Shown: positions 35,951 to 44,564 of the stretch, piece after piece | Layout: every line of letters starts with the position of its first letter | Numbering within the stretch: position 1 is the stretch's first letter | NCBI RefSeq assembly: GCF_026914305.1 | Contig: NZ_CP113866.1 | Coordinates: forward strand, 1,987,501 to 2,051,500 | Source of the DNA: Caldicellulosiruptor acetigenus | GTDB taxonomy: Bacteria > Bacillota > Thermoanaerobacteria > Caldicellulosiruptorales > Caldicellulosiruptoraceae | DNA length: 64,000 nucleotides | Direction: 5' to 3' | The notes under the pieces: model-generated | The model's input: the letters and a program-made list of their open reading frames with translations, nothing else | What the model was told of the DNA's origin: nothing | Database searches by the model: none | Made by a program: the position numbers and the translations under genes

Positions 35951-36910
35951 TTAAAGTGAATTTGTCCACTTGCCACACCTGTCACCCCACATTGCAATGA
36001 CCTTGCCTTCCATTGACACTTTCACAACCTCGCACCTGTTCGAACAACCCTTGCATTCAAAAGATGATGTTGAAAAATCAATGTCAGCAGCGTCAAACCC
36101 CCTGAAATTTGTTCTTGCCTTTGTCTTTTCAATGTAATCTTTTGCTAAAATGGCGCTACCTATTGCCCCCATGACATTGAAATGTTCAGGTACAATAATC
36201 TTGCTTTGAAGTTCTCTTTCGAATGCTGCTCTGATACCCTTGTTCGCTGCAACACCGCCCTGAAAAACAAATGGCGGTTCTAAATTCTTGCCTCTTCCAA
36301 CATTGTTCAAATAATTTCTCACAAGAGCATCGCAAAGCCCTCTTATTATCTCAGCTTTTGAAAAGCCAAACTGCTGCTTTGCAATCATGTCAGACTCTGC
36401 AAAAACTGTGCACCTTCCCGCAATTCGAACTGGTCTTGTTGCAGATAGTGCCAAATCACCAAACTGTTCAATAGGAATTTTGAGCCTTTCTGCCTGATGG
36501 TCCAAAAACGAACCTGTGCCTGCAGCACATACAGTGTTCATTGCAAAATCCACAACCATCTGGTCTTTTATAATTATTATCTTAGAGTCCTGGCCGCCTA
36601 TTTCAAAAATAGTTCTCACATCCGGTACAAAATGAATTGTGGCTGTTGCATGGGCTGTAATTTCGTTCTTCACAACGTCAGCACCCAAGATAGCACCTGC
36701 AAGCTGTCTGCCCGACCCGGTTGTGCCTACCCCTAAAACTTTTACATCTCCAAGTGTCTCTTTTAACTGCTTTACACCTTCTTTGACAGAATCTATAGGC
36801 TGTCCGTTTGTTCTTATATACGTCTTAAAAAGCACCTTCACATTTCTATCAATGGCAACAACGTTAGTTGAAACAGAACCCACGTCAACCCCTATGTAGA
36901 TTTCCTTCAT
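35951..36910 (-). CDS. BadF/BcrA/HgdC-type ATPase, activator of a 2-hydroxyacyl-CoA-dehydratase-like enzyme
   Basis: 319 aa ASKHA-fold ATPase that delivers energised electrons to its partner. Phosphate motifs GVDVGSVSTNVVAID (7-21) and GVGTTGSGR (about 60). The dimer-interface [4Fe-4S] cysteines are those in NTVCAAGTGSF (about 128) and AGRCTVFAESD (about 167). Beyond the usual 260-residue activator there is a C-terminal extension with CKGCSNRC and DRCGKW, four more cysteines that could bind a metal or cluster. Its start overlaps the preceding gene's stop by 4 nt (ATGA). Confidence 0.87.
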   Translation of the reverse strand: MKEIYIGVDVGSVSTNVVAIDRNVKVLFKTYIRTNGQPIDSVKEGVKQLKETLGDVKVLGVGTTGSGRQLAGAILGADVVKNEITAHATATIHFVPDVRTIFEIGGQDSKIIIIKDQMVVDFAMNTVCAAGTGSFLDHQAERLKIPIEQFGDLALSATRPVRIAGRCTVFAESDMIAKQQFGFSKAEIIRGLCDALVRNYLNNVGRGKNLEPPFVFQGGVAANKGIRAAFERELQSKIIVPEHFNVMGAIGSAILAKDYIEKTKARTNFRGFDAADIDFSTSSFECKGCSNRCEVVKVSMEGKVIAMWGDRCGKWTNSL

Positions 36911-38058
36911 ACCATTACAACCCTTTCTTCCTGAACATGTTCTTGTATGTTGTCAATAAAGACCTCTTTTGTTTTTCCTCTTTTCCTATTTCTCAAAAGG
37001 TCAATGAAAGCTTCTATCCTGGTGAGCATATTTGCCTTCCCTGTCTGCTCATCTATTGGAAGCGATAGAATTGGAATGTCAACCTCTTTTGATATCTTTG
37101 GAATTAAACTCTGGGTCACAAGTTCTGGCAAACATGCAAAAGGCATAAGATGAACAATTCCGTCAAATCCTCTCTCTTTAAAGTCTATAATATGCCCCAC
37201 AGTCTCAACCGCATGACCACCAATTAAAATCTTGATATATTTTTGACCCTTTTTTATAATCTCTTTAAACCTCTTGGGTCTTAAAATCCATGGAACCAGA
37301 TTGTCGTTTATCCACTCAAAAAGATACAAGCTTCTTTCTACCTCAACACCAAGATTGCCCAAAATCTCTTCTATCCCAAAGTTAATAGAGCTTTCCATCA
37401 CAACATAAATCTCTCCCACAATTCCAACCCTTATTCTGTCTTTTTCATCAACCTTCTTTGTTGGGATGCTAAGAAGCATCTGCTTGCACTCTTCATAAAC
37501 CTTATACAGTTCTTTTCTTGTCTTTATTTTGTCAAACTTTTCTTGGATTTGATTCCAAACCTGAGTTGTCTGGCCTTTGTTGACCTCATACGGTCTTATC
37601 TTTTGAACCATCTTCTCAAGCTCATCAAGCTTCTGGACAAATCTGTATAACGTGTACATCCTGTTTATAACCTTATGCCAAGGAACTCCATTTCGGATTT
37701 TTTGAACGTTCCTGAAAAATGCCCTCCAGTTATCCTGTGGAGCATCAAAGATTATAAGTTCGACATCGTCATAACCAAGAGATTTTAATATGTTCCTGTG
37801 AGTGTCACCATAAAAACCTGCCCTGCACGGACCATGTCCACCAGATGTCACAAGCACTTTTGCACCTTTTTCAATGGCCTCTAAATATGTTCCCATGACC
37901 ATTTTAAGAGGAATGCAAGCAAACTCTGGTGAATATTTGACACCAAGGTCCATGGTCCTCTGTGTTGGTTTTGGCGGCATTATCACTTCATGTTCCAAAA
38001 ACTCAAAAAGTTTTTTATACACTATGGCAGAGCCCATGTAAGGAAATGATACTTTCAT
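36907..38058 (-). CDS. 2-hydroxyacyl-CoA-dehydratase-like (DUF2229-related) cysteine-rich subunit B
   Basis: 383 aa, related to the HgdB/BcrC iron-sulfur subunits. Cysteines in probable cluster-binding positions: PEFACIPLKM, GGHGPCRAGFYG and MPFACLPELV. The C-terminal segment DEQTGKANMLTRIEAFIDLL is closely paralogous to DEHTGEGHMITRIEAFVDML of the preceding gene. A longer frame from 38088 contains GGAGG, which lies ten bases before ATG at 38058; the protein then starts MKVSFPYMGSA, two bases after the previous stop. No CoA-ligand gene is nearby, so the substrate is open. Confidence 0.78.
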   Translation of the reverse strand: MKVSFPYMGSAIVYKKLFEFLEHEVIMPPKPTQRTMDLGVKYSPEFACIPLKMVMGTYLEAIEKGAKVLVTSGGHGPCRAGFYGDTHRNILKSLGYDDVELIIFDAPQDNWRAFFRNVQKIRNGVPWHKVINRMYTLYRFVQKLDELEKMVQKIRPYEVNKGQTTQVWNQIQEKFDKIKTRKELYKVYEECKQMLLSIPTKKVDEKDRIRVGIVGEIYVVMESSINFGIEEILGNLGVEVERSLYLFEWINDNLVPWILRPKRFKEIIKKGQKYIKILIGGHAVETVGHIIDFKERGFDGIVHLMPFACLPELVTQSLIPKISKEVDIPILSLPIDEQTGKANMLTRIEAFIDLLRNRKRGKTKEVFIDNIQEHVQEERVVMV

Positions 38059-38060
38059 TT

Positions 38061-39062
38061 TTATAATACCTCCGACAATTTTGCCCACTTTTTTCGCTTG
38101 AGCATGTCAACAAAGGCTTCAATCCTTGTTATCATGTGTCCCTCGCCTGTATGTTCATCCACTCTCAAAGTGGTAAATGGCTTTCCTGCAACATCGCTCT
38201 CATATTGCAAAAACCTTCCAACAATTGCATCAGGTCCGCATCCAAAAGCTGTCACATGGATTATACCATCTACCTCTGGGTCTTTAAGATAATGAAGACC
38301 TGCACCAAGTACCCTGTTTGAGAACGTCCAGAAAAGTCTTTTCCTGTAGTGTTTTAAATTGTCATATGCAACCTCTTGGGGTACCATCTCAAATGTTTTT
38401 ATATTTACACCTAAGGCTTCAAGTTTTTTTACAACATCCATGCTTATGAAAGAATCATACACATCATACACATATCCTAAAACAGCAATTGTCACATCGA
38501 CATCTTTTTTTACTCTTCTTAAGTCCTCTTCCCATCTACCCGTTTTGTAGCTATCAAGTGCTTTGTCGCAAGAAAGTCCTTTGTGCATCAGTTTTTTAAA
38601 CCTTTCAAAAACCTCTTCTGCTCTTTTTATCGCAAGTCGTATCTCCCTGTGAGAAAATCCAAACATCTCAATAAGGATTTCATAAACCTTCGGCGAGCTT
38701 ATATTCTCGTTGTTTTTTTCATTTATTATGGGTGAGATAACTCTTCCTTTACTTTCTTCTACCGTTCCCTCAATTATATCTGGAAGCCCCATAAACTTTG
38801 GACAAAAATATTCTGGCTTTTTTATCCTCGCAAACCTTGGAACAAAAACATAATCAGCCTTCTCAAGTCCCTCAATAACATGCCCTGTAAAGATTTTGAT
38901 GGGTGCACAGATGTCGGCAACAGCCGCCTTTGAACCTTTGTCAAGAATATCTTTTGTTGTTGGTCCTGTGTCTACCACCTCAAACCCGAGCTCTTTGAAA
39001 AATGTATCCCATAAAGGAAAATAGTAATAATACAAAAGCGAATGCGGAATAGCAATTTTCAT
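38061..39062 (-). CDS. 2-hydroxyacyl-CoA-dehydratase-like (DUF2229) cysteine-rich subunit A
   Basis: 333 aa, beginning MKIAIPHSLLYYYYFPLW, the typical DUF2229 opening. Cysteines in ADICAPIKIF (about 55), YFCPKFMG (about 88) and AFGCGPDAIV (about 268) are likely cluster ligands. It is paralogous to the next gene. ATG at 39062 has AAGGAG 12 nt upstream; an alternative ATG at 39089 with GGAAGG is also plausible and would add nine residues. In many Firmicutes the three products of this operon occur as parts of one protein of about 1400 residues; here they are separate. Confidence 0.78.
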   Translation of the reverse strand: MKIAIPHSLLYYYYFPLWDTFFKELGFEVVDTGPTTKDILDKGSKAAVADICAPIKIFTGHVIEGLEKADYVFVPRFARIKKPEYFCPKFMGLPDIIEGTVEESKGRVISPIINEKNNENISSPKVYEILIEMFGFSHREIRLAIKRAEEVFERFKKLMHKGLSCDKALDSYKTGRWEEDLRRVKKDVDVTIAVLGYVYDVYDSFISMDVVKKLEALGVNIKTFEMVPQEVAYDNLKHYRKRLFWTFSNRVLGAGLHYLKDPEVDGIIHVTAFGCGPDAIVGRFLQYESDVAGKPFTTLRVDEHTGEGHMITRIEAFVDMLKRKKWAKLSEVL

Positions 39063-39105
39063 GCTATTTAAAATCTCCTTCTTTTCCATTTTACCTTCCC
39101 TTACT

Positions 39106-39111
39106 ATTATA
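39106..39111 (-). promoter_or_regulatory. extended -10 element of the dehydratase-like operon
   Basis: TGTGC-TATAAT on the minus strand, a TGn-extended -10 about 20 nt before ATG 39089; no good -35 at 17 nt. A second TATAAT lies about 20 nt upstream. Confidence 0.45.
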
Positions 39112-39142
39112 GCACAATTAAAAGATTATAGTATTCTAAAAA

Positions 39143-39182
39143 AAGGGGCAGCTTTTTCAAAAAATAAACAAAACTGCCCCTT
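39143..39182 (-). terminator. terminator of greA-lysS
   Basis: AAGGGGCAG (39143-39151) pairs with CTGCCCCTT (39174-39182); TTTTTTT follows on the minus strand. Confidence 0.8.
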
Positions 39183-39191
39183 CCTCTTTTT

Positions 39192-40685
<1,494 letters not shown>

Positions 40686-40702
40686 TCACCAACTCCGTCT
40701 TT

Positions 40703-41191
40703 TTATTTTGATATCTCAAGTATCTTATATCTGAACTTTCCTGCAGGTACACTCACTTCAACAACATCTCCAACTTTTTTACCCATCAAAGCTTTGCCAA
40801 CAGGCGACTCATCAGAAATCTTAAAATTCAAAGGGTCTGCTTCCTTTGACCCAACTATTGAATATTCAAATACATCCCCAGTATCTAAATTCTGAATTTT
40901 TACATTTGTACCAATCCCAACAAAATCAGTTGAGACTTCATCCTTATCAATAATCTTGGCATTATTTATAAGTTGCTCTAAATATGCAATTCTTTCCTCT
41001 AAAGCTGCCTGTTCTGCCTTTGCCTCATCATACTCAGAGTTTTCTGAAAGGTCACCAAATGAACGAGCAACCTTTATCTTTTCTGCAACTTCTTTCCTCT
41101 TAACTGTTTTTAAATTTTCGAGCTCTTTTAAGTACTTTTCATATGCTTCACGAGAAAGTTGATATTTTGCTGTATCCATTTCTCTTGCCAT
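40703..41191 (-). CDS. greA: transcription elongation factor
   Basis: 162 aa. N-terminal antiparallel coiled coil (about 10-80) with the acidic tip [14 protein letters not shown] (about 45-58) that enters the RNA polymerase secondary channel, then the FKBP-like C-terminal domain with [17 protein letters not shown] start after GGGGAGG. First gene of greA-lysS. Confidence 0.96.
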   Translation of the reverse strand: MAREMDTAKYQLSREAYEKYLKELENLKTVKRKEVAEKIKVARSFGDLSENSEYDEAKAEQAALEERIAYLEQLINNAKIIDKDEVSTDFVGIGTNVKIQNLDTGDVFEYSIVGSKEADPLNFKISDESPVGKALMGKKVGDVVEVSVPAGKFRYKILEISK

Positions 41192-41339
41192 TTTTTCCTC
41201 CCCTTTTTCAAAAAGAAAATAGACTTTATTTTTTTATGATTAATTTTAATTCAAACCACTTCAATTTATGCTTGTACATTTTAACTTTTGTCAATTATAA
41301 ACCAAAGATGCGCTTCATGTCAAGTGAAGAAAAAGAAAA

Positions 41340-41377
41340 GCCGCAAGAATAGTCTTTTGATGAAAACCATCTGCGGC
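41340..41377 (-). terminator. terminator of the magnesium transport operon
   Basis: GCCGCA (41340-41345) / TGCGGC (41372-41377), extended imperfectly, with an inner GATG/CATC hairpin; TTTTCTTTTTCTTC follows on the minus strand. Confidence 0.6.
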
Positions 41378-41445
41378 TAAACTCATCATAATAGTTTAAA
41401 ACTTTCTCTCTAAAAAGCAAACGTAAAAAACAGGCCCAGGAAGGT

Positions 41446-42693
41446 CTATATATTCAAAAATGGCTGTACAAGCAAAATCAATGTTAAAATTATTATGAAC
41501 ACAACTGTCACCCATGCAATTACATTAAATAGTTTTGAATTCACATACTCACCCATGATTTCTTTATCGTTTGTGAGCTTGAGCATGTAAATGAGAATTA
41601 TTGGAAGCAAAATTCCATTTATCTCCTGAGCTATTATCATAAGTTTAATTAGTGGTATATTCGGAAGTAAAATTATTCCCGCACCTATTACAATAAAAAG
41701 AAGTATTATTCCATAAAATATAGGTGCTTCTTTGAATTTCTTGTCAAGTCCATTTTCAAAACCAAATGCCTCCGTTATAGCATACGCTGTTGAAAGTGGC
41801 AGAATATGCGCACCTAAAAGTGATGCACCAAAAAGCCCTATCGCAAAAAGGCTTGATGCATATTTTCCTGCAAACGGCTGAAGCGCCTTTGCCGCATCTT
41901 CTGCTGTTTCAATGTTAATGCCATGTTTGTAAAGTGTCGCCGCTGTTGCAACAACTATGAAAAAGGCAATAAAGTCTGTCCAGAAGGCACCCAAAAACAC
42001 ATCCCATCGCTGGTACTTAAGGTTCTTAACATCAACCCCTTTATCCACAACAGATGACTGCAAGTAAAACTGCATCCATGGCGTTATCGTGGTCCCTATC
42101 ATGGCAATAAAAATCAATACAAAACTGGGCTCAAAGCTAAATGAGGGCACAAATGTGTTTTTGAACACCTCTTTCCAGTCTGGTTTGGCCAAAAATCCTG
42201 AAATTATATAGCTAACATAAATTACCATAAGACCTAAAAAGAACTTCTCTGTTTTTCTATACGAACCTTTATTGATAATATACCATACAAAAATGGCAGT
42301 AAGAGGAACAGAGATATATTTTGATATACCAAATATCTCAAGGCTTGCTGCAATTCCTGCAAATTCGCCAACTGTTGTTGTAAAGTTAGCAATCAAAAGG
42401 GTCACCATTGCAAAAAATGTCATTTTCACACCAAAGTTTTCCCTGATAAGGTCAGAAAGTCCCTTGCCAGTTACAACGCCCATTCTTGCCGCCATCTCTT
42501 GAATTACTGCCAAGCTTATGGTTATCAGAAAAAGTCCCCACAGCATCTTGTAACCAAACATGGAACCTACCATTGCATATGTTGCGATACCCGATGCATC
42601 ATTGTCAGCTGTTGCAGTCACAAGCCCTGGCCCAATTACACTTAAAATTAAAAGAATATTTCTTAGTCTGGTGCTTCTTGTTGTCTGTGCCAT
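41446..42693 (-). CDS. NRAMP-fold divalent metal transporter, atypical metal site
   Basis: 415 aa with about 11 transmembrane segments and NRAMP/SLC11 fold landmarks such as IGPGLVTATADNDASG in helix 1 and MIGTTITPWMQFYLQSSVV in helix 6. The classical metal motifs are DPGN in helix 1 and MPH in helix 6; here they read DNDAS and TPW, so the manganese/iron site is not conserved. Atypical members of this kind are known to include magnesium transporters. It is cotranscribed, 33 nt downstream, with an MgtE-like sensor gene behind an M-box riboswitch. Magnesium uptake is therefore the best inference. ATG start after AGAGGTG. Confidence 0.82.
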   Translation of the reverse strand: MAQTTRSTRLRNILLILSVIGPGLVTATADNDASGIATYAMVGSMFGYKMLWGLFLITISLAVIQEMAARMGVVTGKGLSDLIRENFGVKMTFFAMVTLLIANFTTTVGEFAGIAASLEIFGISKYISVPLTAIFVWYIINKGSYRKTEKFFLGLMVIYVSYIISGFLAKPDWKEVFKNTFVPSFSFEPSFVLIFIAMIGTTITPWMQFYLQSSVVDKGVDVKNLKYQRWDVFLGAFWTDFIAFFIVVATAATLYKHGINIETAEDAAKALQPFAGKYASSLFAIGLFGASLLGAHILPLSTAYAITEAFGFENGLDKKFKEAPIFYGIILLFIVIGAGIILLPNIPLIKLMIIAQEINGILLPIILIYMLKLTNDKEIMGEYVNSKLFNVIAWVTVVFIIILTLILLVQPFLNI

Positions 42694-42726
42694 CTTTATA
42701 TCACCTCTTTCGTATCAACCTATTAT

Positions 42727-43980
42727 CTACAGCAGCAGCTTTCTTTTCATCTTCAACAGTTCGTATACAATGTCGTTTATAATGACAACTCCAATGAGTT
42801 TCTTGCTTTCGTCCACAACAGGCACAGCAAGAAGGCTATATTTTGAAATAATCTCAACAAGGGAATTAACATTGTCAGTGTCTTTGACACAAACCACGTC
42901 TCTGTTCATAATCTCATAAAGCGGTGTTTGAGGCTCAGAGATTACCAAATCACGCAAAGACACAACCCCGCAAAGCCTTTCATCATTGTCAACAACATAC
43001 AGGTAATAAATTTCATCTGGTTCAGGTTTTAAGCGTCTTAGCTCCTCTATTGTCTGCTCAACTGTGAAATGTGTCTTGAATGAGATAAAATCGGTTGTCA
43101 TTATCGCACCAACACTGTTTTCGGGATACTCCATAAGTTCTTTGACTTCTTCTGATGCTTCTTTCTCCATGCTGTTTAAAAGCTCTTCTGCTCTTTCTTC
43201 TTTTATCTCGTCAAGAATATCTGCAACTTCATCAGCCGGCATCTTCTCAAGTGCATCCGCCGCCTTTTCAACAGGAAGACTCTCTAAAACATTTCTCTGT
43301 GCTTCAACTTCAAGCTCTTCCAAAACATCTGCAGCCTTTTCATCATCCAGGGTAGAAAAGATATAAGCCTGCGTCTTTTTGTCAAGCTCTTCAATAATGT
43401 CTGCCAAATCCGAAGGATGCAAGGTAGCAAGCTTTGAATATGTGGTTGAAAGCTTTAAATCAAGCCTCGGAGATGCAAGCGGCTGTACATCATCCCACAA
43501 AATCAAACGCGAAGGAATGTTTTTACCAAGCGGTTTTAACACCTTTTTCAGCGGCTTTGCAAGACCAAGCCTTCTCAAAAGCCCTTCAAGACCGATATCT
43601 ACAGCTATTACATAAACACCTGTAGAAAGTACTGCAAGTCTTATATCATTTACCCTTACAACTTTTCTGCCGTTCATATCAACAATCTGCTTGTCAAGTA
43701 TATGACGAACAAGCATAATGGTGTCTTCTTTTTTCACATCGATTGGCTTTAAGTTCCTTGTTTCAATCACGTACTGACCTTTTTCCTTGTAGATTATGAA
43801 AAACGAAAAGTCCACAATTTGAGTTCGACCGCCACTTTTTACCTTTGCAGCAATTACTTTTGGTCTTATATAACTTGCATCAACAACCAAGTCTAAAAGC
43901 CTTCCTACAACCTTCTTTTCTTCTGAAAAGACCTTGTTGCCGATTACTCTGCTAAGATAAAAGCTTGTGACATTTGGCAT
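42727..43980 (-). CDS. free-standing MgtE-like Mg2+ sensor: PRC-like, MgtE_N and CBS-pair domains
   Basis: 417 aa, soluble. About 1-170 resembles two PRC-barrel-like modules (SRVIGNKVFSEEKKVVGRLL; VDMNGRKVVRVNDI). About 180-285 is an MgtE_N superhelix of acidic repeats (LHPSDLADIIEEL, LDDEKAADVLEEL, LPVEKAADALEKM, MPADEVADILDEI). About 290-417 is a CBS pair (GAIMTTDFISF, EIMNRDVVCV, AVPVVDESKKLIGVV). In MgtE these domains gate the channel according to cytoplasmic Mg2+. The MgtE membrane domain is missing and the next gene is an NRAMP-like transporter, so I infer a regulatory subunit. The start ATG has GGAGGGG seven bases upstream, within the repeat copy described below. Confidence 0.85.
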   Translation of the reverse strand: MPNVTSFYLSRVIGNKVFSEEKKVVGRLLDLVVDASYIRPKVIAAKVKSGGRTQIVDFSFFIIYKEKGQYVIETRNLKPIDVKKEDTIMLVRHILDKQIVDMNGRKVVRVNDIRLAVLSTGVYVIAVDIGLEGLLRRLGLAKPLKKVLKPLGKNIPSRLILWDDVQPLASPRLDLKLSTTYSKLATLHPSDLADIIEELDKKTQAYIFSTLDDEKAADVLEELEVEAQRNVLESLPVEKAADALEKMPADEVADILDEIKEERAEELLNSMEKEASEEVKELMEYPENSVGAIMTTDFISFKTHFTVEQTIEELRRLKPEPDEIYYLYVVDNDERLCGVVSLRDLVISEPQTPLYEIMNRDVVCVKDTDNVNSLVEIISKYSLLAVPVVDESKKLIGVVIINDIVYELLKMKRKLLL

Positions 43981-44113
43981 TTTAGCACCCCTCCTTTTTT
44001 GAATTTTTTGTAACCTCGTGGAGGGGTGCTAAAAGCCTTTAAAATCTATTTGCAAAAGGGTGTATCCATCCCTTTATTTGCTTCAAAGCAGGTAAAAATT
44101 AGCACCCCTCCAC
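43980..44113 (-). promoter_or_regulatory. three-copy complementary element around the mgtE-like ribosome site (possible translational switch)
   Basis: Reading the minus strand: copy 1 GTGGAGGGGTGCTAA (44113-44099), copy 2 in inverse sense TTTTAGCACCCCTCCAC (44034-44018), copy 3 GGAGGGGTGCTAAAA (43994-43980). Copy 3 holds the ribosome site and the A of the ATG. Copy 2 can pair perfectly over 15 bp with copy 1 (66-nt loop) or over 15 bp with copy 3 (25-nt loop), but not with both. Pairing 2:3 would hide the ribosome site; pairing 1:2 would free it. The sequence relations are exact; the switching role is inference. Confidence 0.75.
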
Positions 44114-44174
44114 ATTCCAAAGTACAATTGCTTTTTGTTGTCCAATCCTGCTTACTCACAGGACCAGAATCCAT
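44046..44174 (-). CDS. putative 42-codon Cys-rich leader ORF
   Basis: ATG (44174) to TAG (44046), 42 aa with four cysteines (positions 17, 21, 29, 41). AAGGAG lies 12 nt upstream, a long spacing, within a weak hairpin with TTCTT. The frame reads through copy 1 of the complementary element (encoding CGGVL) and stops between copies 1 and 2. A translating ribosome would thus mask copy 1 and let copy 2 pair with the ribosome site of the next gene. It may be a regulatory leader peptide, or a chance frame; no homologue is recognised. Confidence 0.35.
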   Translation of the reverse strand: MDSGPVSKQDWTTKSNCTLECGGVLIFTCFEANKGMDTPFCK

Positions 44175-44240
44175 CTTTTCTCTCAACTCCTTCTTTAAGA
44201 AGAATTTTCGCAATACCAAAATTTTTATACATTGCTATTA

Positions 44241-44288
44241 GAAACAAAAAGTGCTTTCACCCAAAGCTTAAAAACGAGGTGAAAGCAC
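44241..44288 (-). terminator. M-box controlled intrinsic terminator
   Basis: Stem GTGCTTTCACC / GGTGAAAGCAC (44251-44261 with 44278-44288), then TTTTTGTTTC on the minus strand. The 5' arm contains ACCTCG, complementary to CGAGGT in the 3' strand of the aptamer's P1, giving a clear antiterminator alternative. Confidence 0.88.
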
Positions 44289-44308
44289 ACTTCTGCCCTT
44301 TTCAAAGC

Positions 44309-44457
44309 TACCTCGTACAAGCTTTGGCACTACACGGCATAAAAAGCTGCATTAGGTTATGCCTTGGTTTCGGCAAAACCTGTTCACCAGCTCAGATTGT
44401 CTCCAATCTTTCGCGGCAGCAGCCTATATCCCTGTAGGAGCCTCGCCTACCGAGATA
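44309..44457 (-). promoter_or_regulatory. M-box (ykoK) Mg2+ riboswitch aptamer
   Basis: The minus strand shows the conserved blocks GGTAGGCGAGGCTCCTACA, GGCTGCTGCCGCG, ACCAAGGCATAACC and GTGCCAAAGC. P1 pairs TATCTCG (44457-44451) with CGAGGTA (44315-44309). With the terminator just downstream, high Mg2+ should switch off the sensor and transporter genes. Confidence 0.93.
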
Positions 44458-44485
44458 TCTTGCAATATTCATTTTTTCAACTTCT

Positions 44486-44513
44486 ATTTTAGCACAATTT
44501 TTTCATTTTTCAA
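44486..44513 (-). promoter_or_regulatory. promoter of the M-box transcript
   Basis: TTGAAA (44513-44508), 16-nt spacer, TAAAAT (44491-44486) preceded by TGTGC (TG-extended) on the minus strand. Confidence 0.6.
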
Positions 44514-44564
44514 CCCTTTTTCGGCAAAATTTTTATGTTTTCCGGATATTTTTTTTAAATTTCT

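Noticed and set aside
43980-44034. Copy 2/copy 3 hairpin as an intrinsic terminator
   Set aside because: The 3' arm is the ribosome site and is followed by the coding sequence, with no T tract.
44046-44069. Separate seven-codon leader peptide (ATG 44069 to TAG)
   Set aside because: It is the in-frame 3' end of the longer 42-codon frame, and its AAAGGG is too close to the ATG.
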